Assembly: GCF_001612725.1 (NCBI RefSeq)
Contig: NZ_BDAZ01000053.1
Location: 1-64,000 of the forward strand
Reading direction: 5' to 3'
Source of the DNA: Nocardia anaemiae NBRC 100462
Lineage (GTDB): Bacteria; Actinomycetota; Actinomycetes; Mycobacteriales; Mycobacteriaceae
DNA: 64,000 bases
The position numbers were made by a program, and so were the translations under genes. Under the pieces are notes generated by a model that was not told the DNA's origin, did not search any database, and saw only the letters and a list, made by a program, of their open reading frames with translations. Shown here in pieces: positions 9,497 to 17,401 of the stretch (position 1 is the stretch's first letter; each line of letters begins with the position of its first letter).

Positions 9497-9525
9497 GCGG
9501 ACGTTTCTTAACGTCCGCTTAAGAA
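9497..9525. promoter_or_regulatory. two overlapping, mutually exclusive inverted repeats
   Basis: GCGGACGT-TTCTTA-ACGTCCGC (9497-9518) and TTCTTAA-CGTCCGC-TTAAGAA (9505-9525) are both perfect. The loop of the first hairpin forms an arm of the second, so only one can form at a time. The site is in the upstream region of the Rv3651-like gene. A switchable RNA or a pair of protein sites are both possible. Confidence 0.5.
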
Positions 9526-9592
9526 CGCATCGATACGCGTCAGAATTCCCACAGCTCAGCACAGTTCGCGCCGATGCGGACACAGCGCAGCG

Positions 9593-9635
9593 CACGGCCT
9601 GAGACCAGCGACGAATGCACTGGTCTCAGGCCGTG
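9593..9635 (-). terminator. strong hairpin terminator after the ROK gene
   Basis: Perfect 16-bp stem (CACGGCCTGAGACCAG / CTGGTCTCAGGCCGTG) with an 11-nt loop, about 25 nt after the ROK stop. There is no long T-run, as is usual in actinomycetes. Confidence 0.75.
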
Positions 9636-9659
9636 ATCGCAAGCCGCAATCGCGACGGG

Positions 9660-10553
9660 CTAGCCTTCCGCCGCCGTCAGGGCCAGCACACCGGCACCGG
9701 CCAGCACCCCCACCGCGCCGAGTTCCGATGGCACCACGCGCAATCCGGTCAGATTGCCGAGCCGTGCATGCGTCGCTACGGCAGCACCGAGGGCCTTCCA
9801 TAGCGACGTGCCCGGCACCGCCAAACTGCCACCGAGGACGACCAAGTCCAGGTCGAGCAGCGCGGCCACCGAAGCGACCGCGCGGCCGAGCGCCGTTCCG
9901 GCCCGGGTCAGCGCGGCATCGGCGAGTTCGTCGCCCGCACGCGCTTGACCGACCAGGTCGTCGACCGACGTGCCCTGCCAGCCTTGTGCGCGTGCCCATT
10001 TCACTGCCGAGATTCCGCCTGCCACTGCCTCCAGACAGCCACGGCCCCCGCATTCGCAGCGCTCATCGAAGCCTGGCACCAGCACATGGCCGAGGTTTCC
10101 CGCGTTTCCGGTCCGACCGACCACGGTGAATCCACCGACCATGACGGCGGCACTGATCCGGTCCGAGACCATAACCGCAAGCGCGTCGAGTACGTCGTTC
10201 GTCGCACCGAAGTTACGCTCGGCCAAGCCGAGGCACACGCCGTCGAGCGCCAACAGGACGAGGGCACCCGGAAACAGCTTCTCCACCGCGGATACGATCG
10301 CGAAACCAGTCGCCCACTCGGCGATTCCGGGCGGCGCCACGACACCGGCGGCCATATCGAGCGGCCCGATCGAACCGATTCCCACCCGGGTCACATCGTT
10401 CCCGCCAGCCGCCTCGAGCAGCAGGTCACGGCAGGTATCCCAGGCCGCGCGGGCCGGGATCGGGACTCGTCGGATCTCATCCTCGCCGACATTGTCGGCT
10501 ACCCGACTCGCCGCGAAACCGTCCGGACCGATCTCCAGAGCCAACATCGTCAT
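9660..10553 (-). CDS. ROK-family protein with altered phosphate-binding loop
   Basis: 297 aa, normal ROK kinase length. The zinc/ROK signature 'CECGGRGCLEAVAGG' is intact (about 168-182) and the C-terminal ATPase segments are present ('VVLGGSLA'). ROK proteins are sugar kinases or sugar-responsive regulators; this one has no N-terminal DNA-binding domain. Oddities: the N-terminal phosphate-1 motif, normally DxGGT, reads 'LEIGPDGF'. The catalytic loop that is usually NDA reads 'LALDGVCLG', so the Asp survives but its surroundings do not. It may be a weak kinase or a sensor. It is 53 bp downstream of whiB and could share its transcript. Confidence 0.75.
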   Translation of the reverse strand: MTMLALEIGPDGFAASRVADNVGEDEIRRVPIPARAAWDTCRDLLLEAAGGNDVTRVGIGSIGPLDMAAGVVAPPGIAEWATGFAIVSAVEKLFPGALVLLALDGVCLGLAERNFGATNDVLDALAVMVSDRISAAVMVGGFTVVGRTGNAGNLGHVLVPGFDERCECGGRGCLEAVAGGISAVKWARAQGWQGTSVDDLVGQARAGDELADAALTRAGTALGRAVASVAALLDLDLVVLGGSLAVPGTSLWKALGAAVATHARLGNLTGLRVVPSELGAVGVLAGAGVLALTAAEG

Positions 10554-10606
10554 GAGTTACACACCGCCAGAATGAAGTCCGTCGTGAACAGTGCACGAAG
10601 CATAGG

Positions 10607-11056
10607 TCAGTGTGCGCCGGTTCCGGTCGGTTCCAGCCTCCGACCGAGCACAATGTGACGGCGCGGGGCCGCAGGAGCGGGTTCGGCTGGGGCCGGGCGC
10701 GAGCCGGTTCGAATGATCCGCAGCGGGCGCTTGTGGTCGATGGGAGTTATGCGATGACGATCCAGGTCCGAAACGACCTTTCCCGCGCTGTCATAGGGCA
10801 CTCCGGCCCAGATCATCGCGCGGGGGCCGGTACCGCGCTCGATGAGCGTCTGCGCCAGTTGTTCACATTTCGCGAAGACCGGGCAGCTCTCGCAGATTCG
10901 CATCGCCGCGCGCCAAGAGTCCGGAGTGCCGACGTCCAGGTCCCAGTCGTCGGGCCCGTCCGCGCAGGGTGGCCGATGGGCCGACCCATTGGGAAGTGTC
11001 GAAACCTTTACTGTCGCGATGGTTTCCACGACGAGGGAAGATTGCGTGATGCTCAT
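10607..11056 (-). CDS. WhiB-family iron-sulfur transcription factor
   Basis: 149 aa from ATG 11056 with GGAG upstream. The four cluster ligands are visible: Cys in 'PPCAD', the pair in 'ICESCPVF' and the Cys in 'AKCEQ', i.e. the C-Xn-CxxC-x5-C pattern. WhiB proteins bind a [4Fe-4S] cluster and regulate with sigma factors. The usual G-[VI]-W-G-G turn is replaced by 'AGVPYD', so DNA or sigma contacts may differ. A basic C-terminal tail (HKRPLRIIR) could contact DNA. It is divergent from the MerR gene, with shared operator-like repeats between them, and is followed by the ROK gene. Confidence 0.85.
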   Translation of the reverse strand: MSITQSSLVVETIATVKVSTLPNGSAHRPPCADGPDDWDLDVGTPDSWRAAMRICESCPVFAKCEQLAQTLIERGTGPRAMIWAGVPYDSAGKVVSDLDRHRITPIDHKRPLRIIRTGSRPAPAEPAPAAPRRHIVLGRRLEPTGTGAH

Positions 11057-11210
11057 AGCCGTCTCCGGGGATGCCGAGGGCGCGCCAACTCCGTTGTGCG
11101 GGCCCATTGGTCGGGCGGTCATCAGGGCTGCTCAACAGTCCCCGGAAGGGCCAGCATGTACTGGTCTACGCACGTTAACCCACGATTGCCCAACTCGGCA
11201 ATCGTTTCTG

Positions 11211-11280
11211 CCGCTACTTAACGGCACGTTGACCAACATGTGATCCTGGCGTATCGTTAGTTAACGGTACATTTGTTCGC
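11211..11280. promoter_or_regulatory. operator-like direct repeats in the whiB/merR intergenic region
   Basis: TTAACGGCACGTTGACC (from 11218) and TTAACGGTACATTTG (from 11261) are related direct repeats. The first, with its flank CCGCTA, matches 9412-9436 over 25 bp. This is a plausible binding array for the adjacent MerR regulator. Confidence 0.45.
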
Positions 11281-11313
11281 GGGCCATCCGCTTGGGGCGA
11301 ATTGTGGTTTCCT

Positions 11314-12021
11314 ATGGATATGGCTGTTGAGTCCGAGTACACGATCGACGAACTGGCGCGGGCGGCCGATACCACCGTGCGCAGCGTCCGCGTGTACCAC
11401 GAACGAGGACTCCTTCCCTCCCCCGATGTTCGGGGGCGCATCGGCTATTACGGGTCGGATCACCTCAACAGACTGCAGACGATCAGTCGTCTGCTCAGTC
11501 GGGGCATGAAGTTGAACGGGATTCGGGAACTGCTCGAGGCCTGGGATCGTGGTGACGGATTGGCGGAGGTGCTCGGTGTCAACGACCAGCCCGTCTCCGA
11601 GCCGACGACGGTCGCCGCGCCGGGATCTCCCCGGGCGCAGCGCAAGCAGGCGCCCCCGGAACTTCCGGAGTATGTGCAGCAGGCACTCGCCGCCAGCGAC
11701 GATCCGCACGACGCCTACCGGGTGACAAATCCGCGCTGCGCCGACCTCACCACCCGACTCGTCGACGCGGGCATCCCCGCGCGCGACGCCTTCCAGTTGG
11801 TCGAGCGGCTCAGAGCCGATTGCAATCAGATCGCCGATCAGTATGCGACCCAACTGTTCTACTTCCTGGCGGGCCAGGCCTATGAACAGTCCGGGCGCAC
11901 ACCGAAGGACCGCGCAAAACTCGAATCGGAGTTGGCCATCGCCCGGCTGATCGCCACGCGCGCCACATCGGAGCTGATCGATCAGGCCTTCGCCAGACAT
12001 TCCGAACTGCCGCCCGCCTGA
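11314..12021 (+). CDS. MerR-family transcriptional regulator
   Basis: 235 aa from ATG 11314 (TTG 11302 and ATG 11320 are in-frame alternatives). The N-terminal winged-helix MerR domain (about 7-75) shows 'YTIDELARAADTTVRSVRVY' and 'RGLLPSPDVRGRIGYY'. The C-terminal half is a long helical region without Cys or known metal-binding residues, so the inducer is probably not a metal. It is divergent from whiB and precedes a second VirB6-like gene. The repeats upstream and at 9412 suggest that it controls its own region and the secretion cluster, which is inferred from shared sequence. Confidence 0.82.
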   Translation: MDMAVESEYTIDELARAADTTVRSVRVYHERGLLPSPDVRGRIGYYGSDHLNRLQTISRLLSRGMKLNGIRELLEAWDRGDGLAEVLGVNDQPVSEPTTVAAPGSPRAQRKQAPPELPEYVQQALAASDDPHDAYRVTNPRCADLTTRLVDAGIPARDAFQLVERLRADCNQIADQYATQLFYFLAGQAYEQSGRTPKDRAKLESELAIARLIATRATSELIDQAFARHSELPPA

Positions 12022-12022
12022 T

Positions 12023-12046
12023 ATCGAATTACTCACAAAATTCGAT
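12023..12046. promoter_or_regulatory. AT-rich inverted repeat after merR
   Basis: ATCGAATT-8 nt-AATTCGAT is a perfect 8-bp repeat just after the MerR stop and 103 bp before the second VirB6-like gene. It is too AT-rich for a strong terminator and may be an operator. Confidence 0.35.
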
Positions 12047-12148
12047 GTGCTGTCGGTAACAGTCGCTGGGATACCATCCGAATTCGATTACGAATCATCC
12101 TGAGCCCAATGGGTTTTCGGTGTTCGACCAACGATTACGTTTGTATGC

Positions 12149-14497
12149 GTGTTGGGGCGATCGGATAATCTCGTTGGTACGCGACTCGTATCGGGCAGGT
12201 CAGATCGCCCAAATGCGCTGTCGGACTGGGAATTCTGGGATACAGCGCGGTGGCGGCCGCGTGCCGTGATCCGGCGATGCGGTTATTGGATCGGCGCGAC
12301 TCGGCTGCGCCGAATAACGGCCCGGTTGCTACTCGTCGTATTCGCGCTATTCGTTGTTCCCATGACGATCGGCGCGGCGGCGACGGCGCAGACGGGAACC
12401 GCGACCACGGGATCATCGACGATCGATGGCGTCGGCTGGATGAATGTCCGGGATTCACACGGAGTTCCGCTGGCCAATTATGTCTTCGCCACGAATCACG
12501 GCAGCATTCTCCATCCCGGAAATGCCGCGTTGTCCTCCGCGCTCGATCTGGAATTCGCGGGGTTCATGGCCACCGAGGTCACCGGCATCTGGGTGATCGA
12601 CTACGTGGTGAGCTTTCGCTGGCTCGACCTGATCGCGCAGCCGTTGACCCGGGTCGCCGACACACTCGCCGGGCAGGTCGGCACGCCCCTCATCCTTGTA
12701 CTCGCGGTGACCATCGGCGCAGTACCCGTGGGCTGGTTCATCGTCCGCGGATACTTTTCCAAGGCCACGCTTCAGGTCGTAACGATGATCGGTGTCGCCT
12801 TGTTCAGCGTGCCCTACCTGGCACATCCGATGGCCGATGTGCTTTCTTCGGACGGATTGCTGGCACAGGGACGTGACGTCGGGGTGGCGGTAGCCGCGGG
12901 CCTCAACGGCCAATCGAACCCGACCCCGACTGTGGTCGTCGATTCGATAGAGGGCACGCTCGCCGACAACTTCGTGCGTTATCCGTTGCAGGTGTGGAAC
13001 TTCGGCCATGTCGTGGACGACTCACCGGCGTGCCGAGCCGCGTGGTCGGAAGGGGTATTGGCCGGTAGCGATGACAAGGTCACCAGCGGTCTGAAACGTT
13101 GCGGCGACGTCGCGGCATACGCCAAGAGTCAGAATCCCAATGCGGGTCAGATCTGCACCGGGCTGCTATTGCTGGTTTTCGCCGCTGTGCTGCTGATGTT
13201 CGGCGTGTATCTGTCCGGAAAGATCGTGGTGGCCGCGGCGGAGGCGATCTATCACGCGTTCATGGCCATCTTCGGCTTCGCCGCAGGCGGATACGTCTAT
13301 GGACCGAGCCAGACCTTCCTGCTACGCAATCTGGTTGATGCCTTCGTATCGGCGGGGAAGATGATCGCGTTCACCGTGTATCTCGGCATCTACGCCCTGG
13401 TCCTCGGCGATGTGTTCAAACAGGCGCAGGGCCACGGCATCGCGGTGATCTTCATCGGTGGATCGTTCATGATCATCGGAATCGTCTTGCTACGTCGGAT
13501 GAGCCGCGGCCTTGCCGCCGCGCCCGCCCGGATAGCTGGTCGGATCAGTGGTGTGCTCGCGACCGGACACGCGGCCCAAGCCAGTGGTGGCGGAGGTAGC
13601 GCCATGATGGGACCGGGCGGCAGTATGTCCGGAACCCAGCGCCTCATAACCGGACTCGCGGCGCTCAACACTGTGAACGCCTCGCCGGTGACCGAATATT
13701 TGATGGGCCGCAGGCGCGCGCCGTTGAGTTCCCGCTCGCGGCTGCGCCAGGAAGCGGAACTCGCCAATATGGTGCAGGCAGCGGAGGCGGGGCGCTTCGG
13801 CTGGATCCGCAATTACTACCGGACGCGCGAGCAGATCATCGACTCCGCGCGATCGGCCGCGGCGGCGTATGGCCACACCCCGATGGGCGCCGCCGTCGCG
13901 GTGGACCGGGTGATCGACCGCGGCGGCGGCCTCGGTGATGCCGAAGCGGCTTTGTTCAGTGCAGGATTCACCGACAAGGAAATGCGGACCAACGCGATCA
14001 AGGCCTACAACTACCGCACGAGTTGGGGACCGAATATGTGGGACGGGGACAAGCATGTCGGGCAGGCGATCGCCTCGCTCGGTGTGCTCAAGTTGGGCGA
14101 AACACCGGCCAATGTCGCGCTGTTCAAGCGGACCGCGCACCGGCTCGCGCAACGCCGCTTCGCCGATCCCGATCTTCAGTTCAGCAGTTTCACCGCGCCG
14201 GAGCAGCAGTTCCTACGCGACTACTTCAACAACCCGACCGAACCGGTCATCCATGCGATTCGGGATGTCGTGTCGGGTACCGGGAATTCGTTGCCCAACC
14301 TGCCCGGCACCGTGACCCGGGAGCGGGCCGCGCTCATGAACAGGTTCATCAATGTGCACCTGAGTCGGGAGTACCTGGCGGCCGCCGAAGCCGAAGACTT
14401 CGCGGCGGCGTCCGGAATCCTGCAGAAGATGGCACTACCGGAGTACTGGACCGGCAGCAGCACTTTGACGCCGTCGAAGGCGATACCGACGTTCTAG
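12149..14497 (+). CDS. second VirB6-like channel protein (orphan paralogue)
   Basis: 782 aa from GTG 12149. It is colinear with the VirB6-like protein at 1224-3737: basic N-terminus ('RRCGYWIGATRLRR'), TM1 at about 56-76, 'QVWNFGHVVDDSPAC', two matching Cys, a 'YGPSQTF' membrane segment, then a long cytoplasmic tail. The tails differ most. It stands alone on the plus strand behind the MerR gene, with no VirB4 or VirB8 partner. It could replace the cluster's own VirB6 subunit under a different signal, or serve a different substrate. It ends 15 bp before a strong terminator. Confidence 0.72.
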   Translation: MLGRSDNLVGTRLVSGRSDRPNALSDWEFWDTARWRPRAVIRRCGYWIGATRLRRITARLLLVVFALFVVPMTIGAAATAQTGTATTGSSTIDGVGWMNVRDSHGVPLANYVFATNHGSILHPGNAALSSALDLEFAGFMATEVTGIWVIDYVVSFRWLDLIAQPLTRVADTLAGQVGTPLILVLAVTIGAVPVGWFIVRGYFSKATLQVVTMIGVALFSVPYLAHPMADVLSSDGLLAQGRDVGVAVAAGLNGQSNPTPTVVVDSIEGTLADNFVRYPLQVWNFGHVVDDSPACRAAWSEGVLAGSDDKVTSGLKRCGDVAAYAKSQNPNAGQICTGLLLLVFAAVLLMFGVYLSGKIVVAAAEAIYHAFMAIFGFAAGGYVYGPSQTFLLRNLVDAFVSAGKMIAFTVYLGIYALVLGDVFKQAQGHGIAVIFIGGSFMIIGIVLLRRMSRGLAAAPARIAGRISGVLATGHAAQASGGGGSAMMGPGGSMSGTQRLITGLAALNTVNASPVTEYLMGRRRAPLSSRSRLRQEAELANMVQAAEAGRFGWIRNYYRTREQIIDSARSAAAAYGHTPMGAAVAVDRVIDRGGGLGDAEAALFSAGFTDKEMRTNAIKAYNYRTSWGPNMWDGDKHVGQAIASLGVLKLGETPANVALFKRTAHRLAQRRFADPDLQFSSFTAPEQQFLRDYFNNPTEPVIHAIRDVVSGTGNSLPNLPGTVTRERAALMNRFINVHLSREYLAAAEAEDFAAASGILQKMALPEYWTGSSTLTPSKAIPTF

Positions 14498-14512
14498 GAG
14501 TACACAGCGGAA

Positions 14513-14552
14513 AAGCCGTGCTCGACAGGAGGATTCCTATCGAGCACGGCTT
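14513..14552 (+). terminator. hairpin terminator after the second VirB6-like gene
   Basis: Perfect 13-bp stem AAGCCGTGCTCGA / TCGAGCACGGCTT with a 14-nt loop, 16 nt after the stop codon. Confidence 0.8.
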
Positions 14553-14983
14553 CGAACAGCCGCATCGGCATGACGGTGAGCCACGTCGGCACCCAGCCCG
14601 CCGCGGCGAGCGGGCGGGGTCGGGATCCATTCGAGTTGCGTCTAGGCCTCGAAATGGTTACGCCACAACAGCTTCGGTGAGTCGGTCAAAGCGTCCGTCG
14701 GCGCGATCACCACTCAGGACCGAGCCAGTGTAAGAATCTGCGCTGCTTCTCCCGCGCGCTCCGCCGAGGATCCACCGGAGCGAATACCGCACCGATATTT
14801 CACACGGCCGACATTATCGCCACGAAGGCAGGCGAATTCGGTAGTTGGGTGACACCACGTCACCCGCGCCGACGCCATTCTTCCAGCTGACCGAATGACA
14901 AGACCGGATCCGCATCGGCGGAAACTAGAAACGGCCGATCGCAGGCATCCATCAATTGTCTTTCCGATGGCGCAGGATGGTAT

Positions 14984-15027
14984 CCCACTCCCGTTGCGGA
15001 ATTCGAGATTCCGCAATCGGGAGTGGG
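14984..15027. repeat. long hairpin with one bulge
   Basis: CCCACTCCCGTTGCGGAAT pairs with ATTCCGCAATCGGGAGTGGG around a 5-nt loop; the only imperfection is one bulged base. It lies more than 260 bp from the next start. It could be an RNA element, or the remnant of a small mobile palindromic repeat. Confidence 0.6.
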
Positions 15028-15234
15028 GTCACGAACGGCACCCATCGCAGGTCGCGGCAGTTGTCCCCGGCACCTCCCGGCAAGGGGGAACAAGAGGTGA
15101 GCAATGGAACCCGAAGGGCTGCGCGACCAACGCCTTTCCGCATCGTGACGTCTCCAGCACCACATCGAGGTCCAATTCTTAGCGGTGCCAGGTGCGCAAC
15201 AGTACCGCCACAAAGCGGTCGCTTGCACAATCCT

Positions 15235-15254
15235 CGTTCCCATTTTTGGGAACG
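15235..15254. promoter_or_regulatory. palindromic operator upstream of the TetR gene
   Basis: CGTTCCCATTTTTGGGAACG is a perfect palindrome with 8-bp arms around TTTT, ending 38 bp upstream of the TetR start. Autoregulation is the simplest reading. Confidence 0.55.
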
Positions 15255-15292
15255 CGACTTACGCTGCACTGTCTGGATCAACCGGAGGACGC

Positions 15293-15889
15293 ATGTCTGA
15301 TCAGAACGAGCCGGTCGGCCGCAAAAGGGATGCGGCCGCGACGCGACTCGCCATATTGGCGGCGGCACAACAGCTGTTCGCCGAACGCGGCTACGAGCGC
15401 GCCACCGTGCGCGAGATCGCGGCACGCGCCGGGGTGAATCAGGCGCTGTTGTTCCGGTACTTCGGCAATAAGGACGAGCTGTTTCGTGCATCGATAGCGG
15501 ATCGGGGGCGGCGCGTGCTCGAGGAGGGACCCGCCGAGGCGCTGCTCGGCCGCCTGTTGGCACGCGCGCTCGAGCCGACCGACTCTGCGGCACAAGGACA
15601 TTGGCTCCAGGCCGCGCTGCGTTCGAGCGGACATGACGAGGGCGCGGCCGCGGTGCGGCGGGAACTGGGTGACGAATACGTGCGCGCGCTCTGCGCGCTC
15701 ACCGACGGTCCGGACGCCGAATTGCGCGCCGATCTGCTGCTGGCCTGGTTGCTCGGTATCGGTTTGGTCCGCTCGGTCCATCGCCGAGACCCATTGGCCA
15801 GCGCCGATCCGGCGGCGATTGCCGAACATGTGCTGCACGCCGCGCGGGTGCTGCTGGAACGAGTGGATGTGAATTTTCCACCGTCATAA
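15293..15889 (+). CDS. TetR-family repressor
   Basis: 198 aa from ATG 15293 with GGAGG seven bases upstream. The N-terminal helix-turn-helix is clear (about 15-60: 'ILAAAQQLFAERGYERATV', 'AGVNQALLFRYFGNKDELF'). The C-terminal ligand domain is helical and unassigned. The downstream P450 is on the same strand 106 bp away and has its own palindrome (15937-15952), so the repressor may control the P450, itself or both. Two different palindromes (15235 and 15937) do not obviously share half-sites. Confidence 0.85.
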   Translation: MSDQNEPVGRKRDAAATRLAILAAAQQLFAERGYERATVREIAARAGVNQALLFRYFGNKDELFRASIADRGRRVLEEGPAEALLGRLLARALEPTDSAAQGHWLQAALRSSGHDEGAAAVRRELGDEYVRALCALTDGPDAELRADLLLAWLLGIGLVRSVHRRDPLASADPAAIAEHVLHAARVLLERVDVNFPPS

Positions 15890-15936
15890 CGGGATTCATC
15901 CGTTGACGCGGCGACGCACGCTCCCTACCATCAGTT

Positions 15937-15952
15937 GTAAGCACTCGCTTAC
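15937..15952. promoter_or_regulatory. palindrome in the P450 promoter region
   Basis: GTAAGCACTCGCTTAC has perfect 6-bp arms and sits 43 bp before the P450 start, a common layout for a TetR-type site. Confidence 0.5.
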
Positions 15953-15995
15953 ATCGCTTGGACACCTACCGTCCGCGTCGCGGAAGGGAGATCTG

Positions 15996-17252
15996 ATGAG
16001 GGCAGCGTCGCGCAGCGATTCGATAGGTGGCGGCGGTCGGACGACCGGTGGGCCTGTCGACCACGAGGTACGCAGCTTCCCCTTCAGCACCCCGGTCCGT
16101 TTGGATATCGATCCCCTCTACGCCAGGCTGCGCCGCGAAGAGCCGATCAGCCGCGTACGACTCCCATATGGCGGTGAGGGTTGGCTGGTCACCCGCTACG
16201 AGGACGTCAAACAGGTACTCGCCGATCCCAGATTCAGCCGCGCCGCGGCGGTCGAGCGGGAGGATATTCCGCGCACCACACCGGAACCCGCGCGCCGCGA
16301 TTCGCTGCTGAGTATGGATCCGCCGGAACACACCCAGCTGCGCAAACTGGTGGTCAAGGCGTTCACCGGCCGCCGGGTGCAGGCATTGCGCCCGCGCGCC
16401 CAGCAGATCGTGGACGAGCGGCTCGATGAAATCGAGCGCTGCGGCCCGCCCGCGGATCTGGTGCGACTGCTCGCCTTGCCGCTGCCGGTCACCGTGATCT
16501 GCGAAATGCTCGGCGTCCCACCGCAGGACCAGCACCGATTCCGAGAGTTCTCCGATACCGTGCTGTCCACTACCGCGCACACCCGCGAACAGATCGGCGC
16601 CGCGCGCGCGGGCCTCGAGGCATACCTCGCCGAACTGGTGGCGCAGCGCCGCGAAGAACCGACCGACGATCTGCTCGGCACATTGGTCGCCGCACGCGAT
16701 GACGAGGACCGGCTCAGCGAGAGGGAGTTGGTCAACCTTGGCATCGGCTTGCTCATCGCGGGGCACGAGACCACCGCCAACCAGATCGCCAACTTCACCT
16801 ATGTGCTGCTCACCGAGCCGGACCGCTGGGAATTGCTTTGCGGCAGAACGGAACTCGTCCCGAGGGCGGTAGAGGAACTGCTGCGCTACGTCCAATTGGG
16901 CACGGGCGGTTCCTTTGCCAGGATCGCCACCGAAGACCTCGAACTCGGTGGTGTCGAGATCCGGTCCGGTGAGTCGGTATTCGTCAATACCCAGGCCGCC
17001 AACCGGGACGACACCGTCTTCGACGATCCCGAAGACTTGGACCTGACCCGAGAACGCAACCCGCACATGGCCTTCGGGCACGGCGCACACCACTGCCTCG
17101 GCGCGCAACTGGCCAGGGTGGAGCTGCAAGTGGCGCTCGGATCGCTGCTGCGACGGTTCCCGACCCTGCGCCTGGCCGTGCCGGTCGACGAGGTGCCGTG
17201 GAAAACGGGCCTGCTCGTGCGCGGACCGAAGGCACTCCCGGTGGCCTGGTAA
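15996..17252 (+). CDS. cytochrome P450
   Basis: 418 aa from ATG 15996 with GAAGGGAG upstream; normal length for a soluble bacterial class I P450. The I-helix reads 'AGHETT', the ExxR motif is 'EELLRY', and the heme loop 'FGHGAHHCLG' carries the thiolate Cys. All signatures are intact, unlike the two P450s at 42-45 kb. It needs ferredoxin and a reductase, and neither lies nearby. Substrate cannot be read from sequence. It could tailor the neighbouring peptide, but it is convergent with that locus and has a dedicated TetR gene, which favours an independent xenobiotic or lipid role. Confidence 0.9.
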   Translation: MRAASRSDSIGGGGRTTGGPVDHEVRSFPFSTPVRLDIDPLYARLRREEPISRVRLPYGGEGWLVTRYEDVKQVLADPRFSRAAAVEREDIPRTTPEPARRDSLLSMDPPEHTQLRKLVVKAFTGRRVQALRPRAQQIVDERLDEIERCGPPADLVRLLALPLPVTVICEMLGVPPQDQHRFREFSDTVLSTTAHTREQIGAARAGLEAYLAELVAQRREEPTDDLLGTLVAARDDEDRLSERELVNLGIGLLIAGHETTANQIANFTYVLLTEPDRWELLCGRTELVPRAVEELLRYVQLGTGGSFARIATEDLELGGVEIRSGESVFVNTQAANRDDTVFDDPEDLDLTRERNPHMAFGHGAHHCLGAQLARVELQVALGSLLRRFPTLRLAVPVDEVPWKTGLLVRGPKALPVAW

Positions 17253-17401
17253 GCATCTCTCCCGATGCGACAGACCGCCGCGATATAACGTCGCAGCCCC
17301 GCGCATCTGCTGTCGAGGCGCGCACCAATCGCGGGGGCGCAAACACGCGCGGCGGGCGAATCGGTGCGCGGGACAGCCTCAGGCCGCGCGGCTGCTGGTT
17401 G

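Larger units (their letters stand above)
9351..9659. other. intergenic region between ROK gene and Rv3651-like gene
   Basis: 309 bases without a gene. It contains the ROK terminator (9593-9635), two overlapping inverted repeats (9497-9525) and a motif shared with the WhiB/MerR intergenic region (9412-9436). The promoter for the Rv3651-like/secretion genes should lie here. Confidence 0.7.
14553..15292. other. 740-bp region without a convincing gene, rich in hairpins
   Basis: Open frames here look like shadows. It contains GGGTGAC-5 nt-GTCACCC (14847-14865), a 44-nt hairpin at 14984-15027, a further imperfect repeat TTGTCCCC / GGGGGAACAA (15061-15093) and the TetR operator at 15235-15254. A short minus-strand peptide around 14880-14960 (RPFLVSADADP...LEEW) faintly recalls the end of an alpha/beta hydrolase, perhaps a gene remnant. 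Confidence 0.5.

Noticed and set aside
1..14497. Calling the secretion cluster an integrative conjugative element
   Set aside because: No integrase, relaxase, replication gene, tRNA or flanking direct repeat is visible in the window, so the element boundaries cannot be supported.
14714..15243. Minus-strand frames in the hairpin-rich region, one ending with a hydrolase/thioesterase-like SADADP...LEEW segment
   Set aside because: The segment is about 30 residues, ends in a stop and is not continued convincingly in another frame. At most a remnant, so not listed as a gene.
15996..17252. Assigning the intact P450 to the NRPS pathway
   Set aside because: It is convergent with the locus, has its own TetR gene and operator, and its substrate cannot be read from the sequence.
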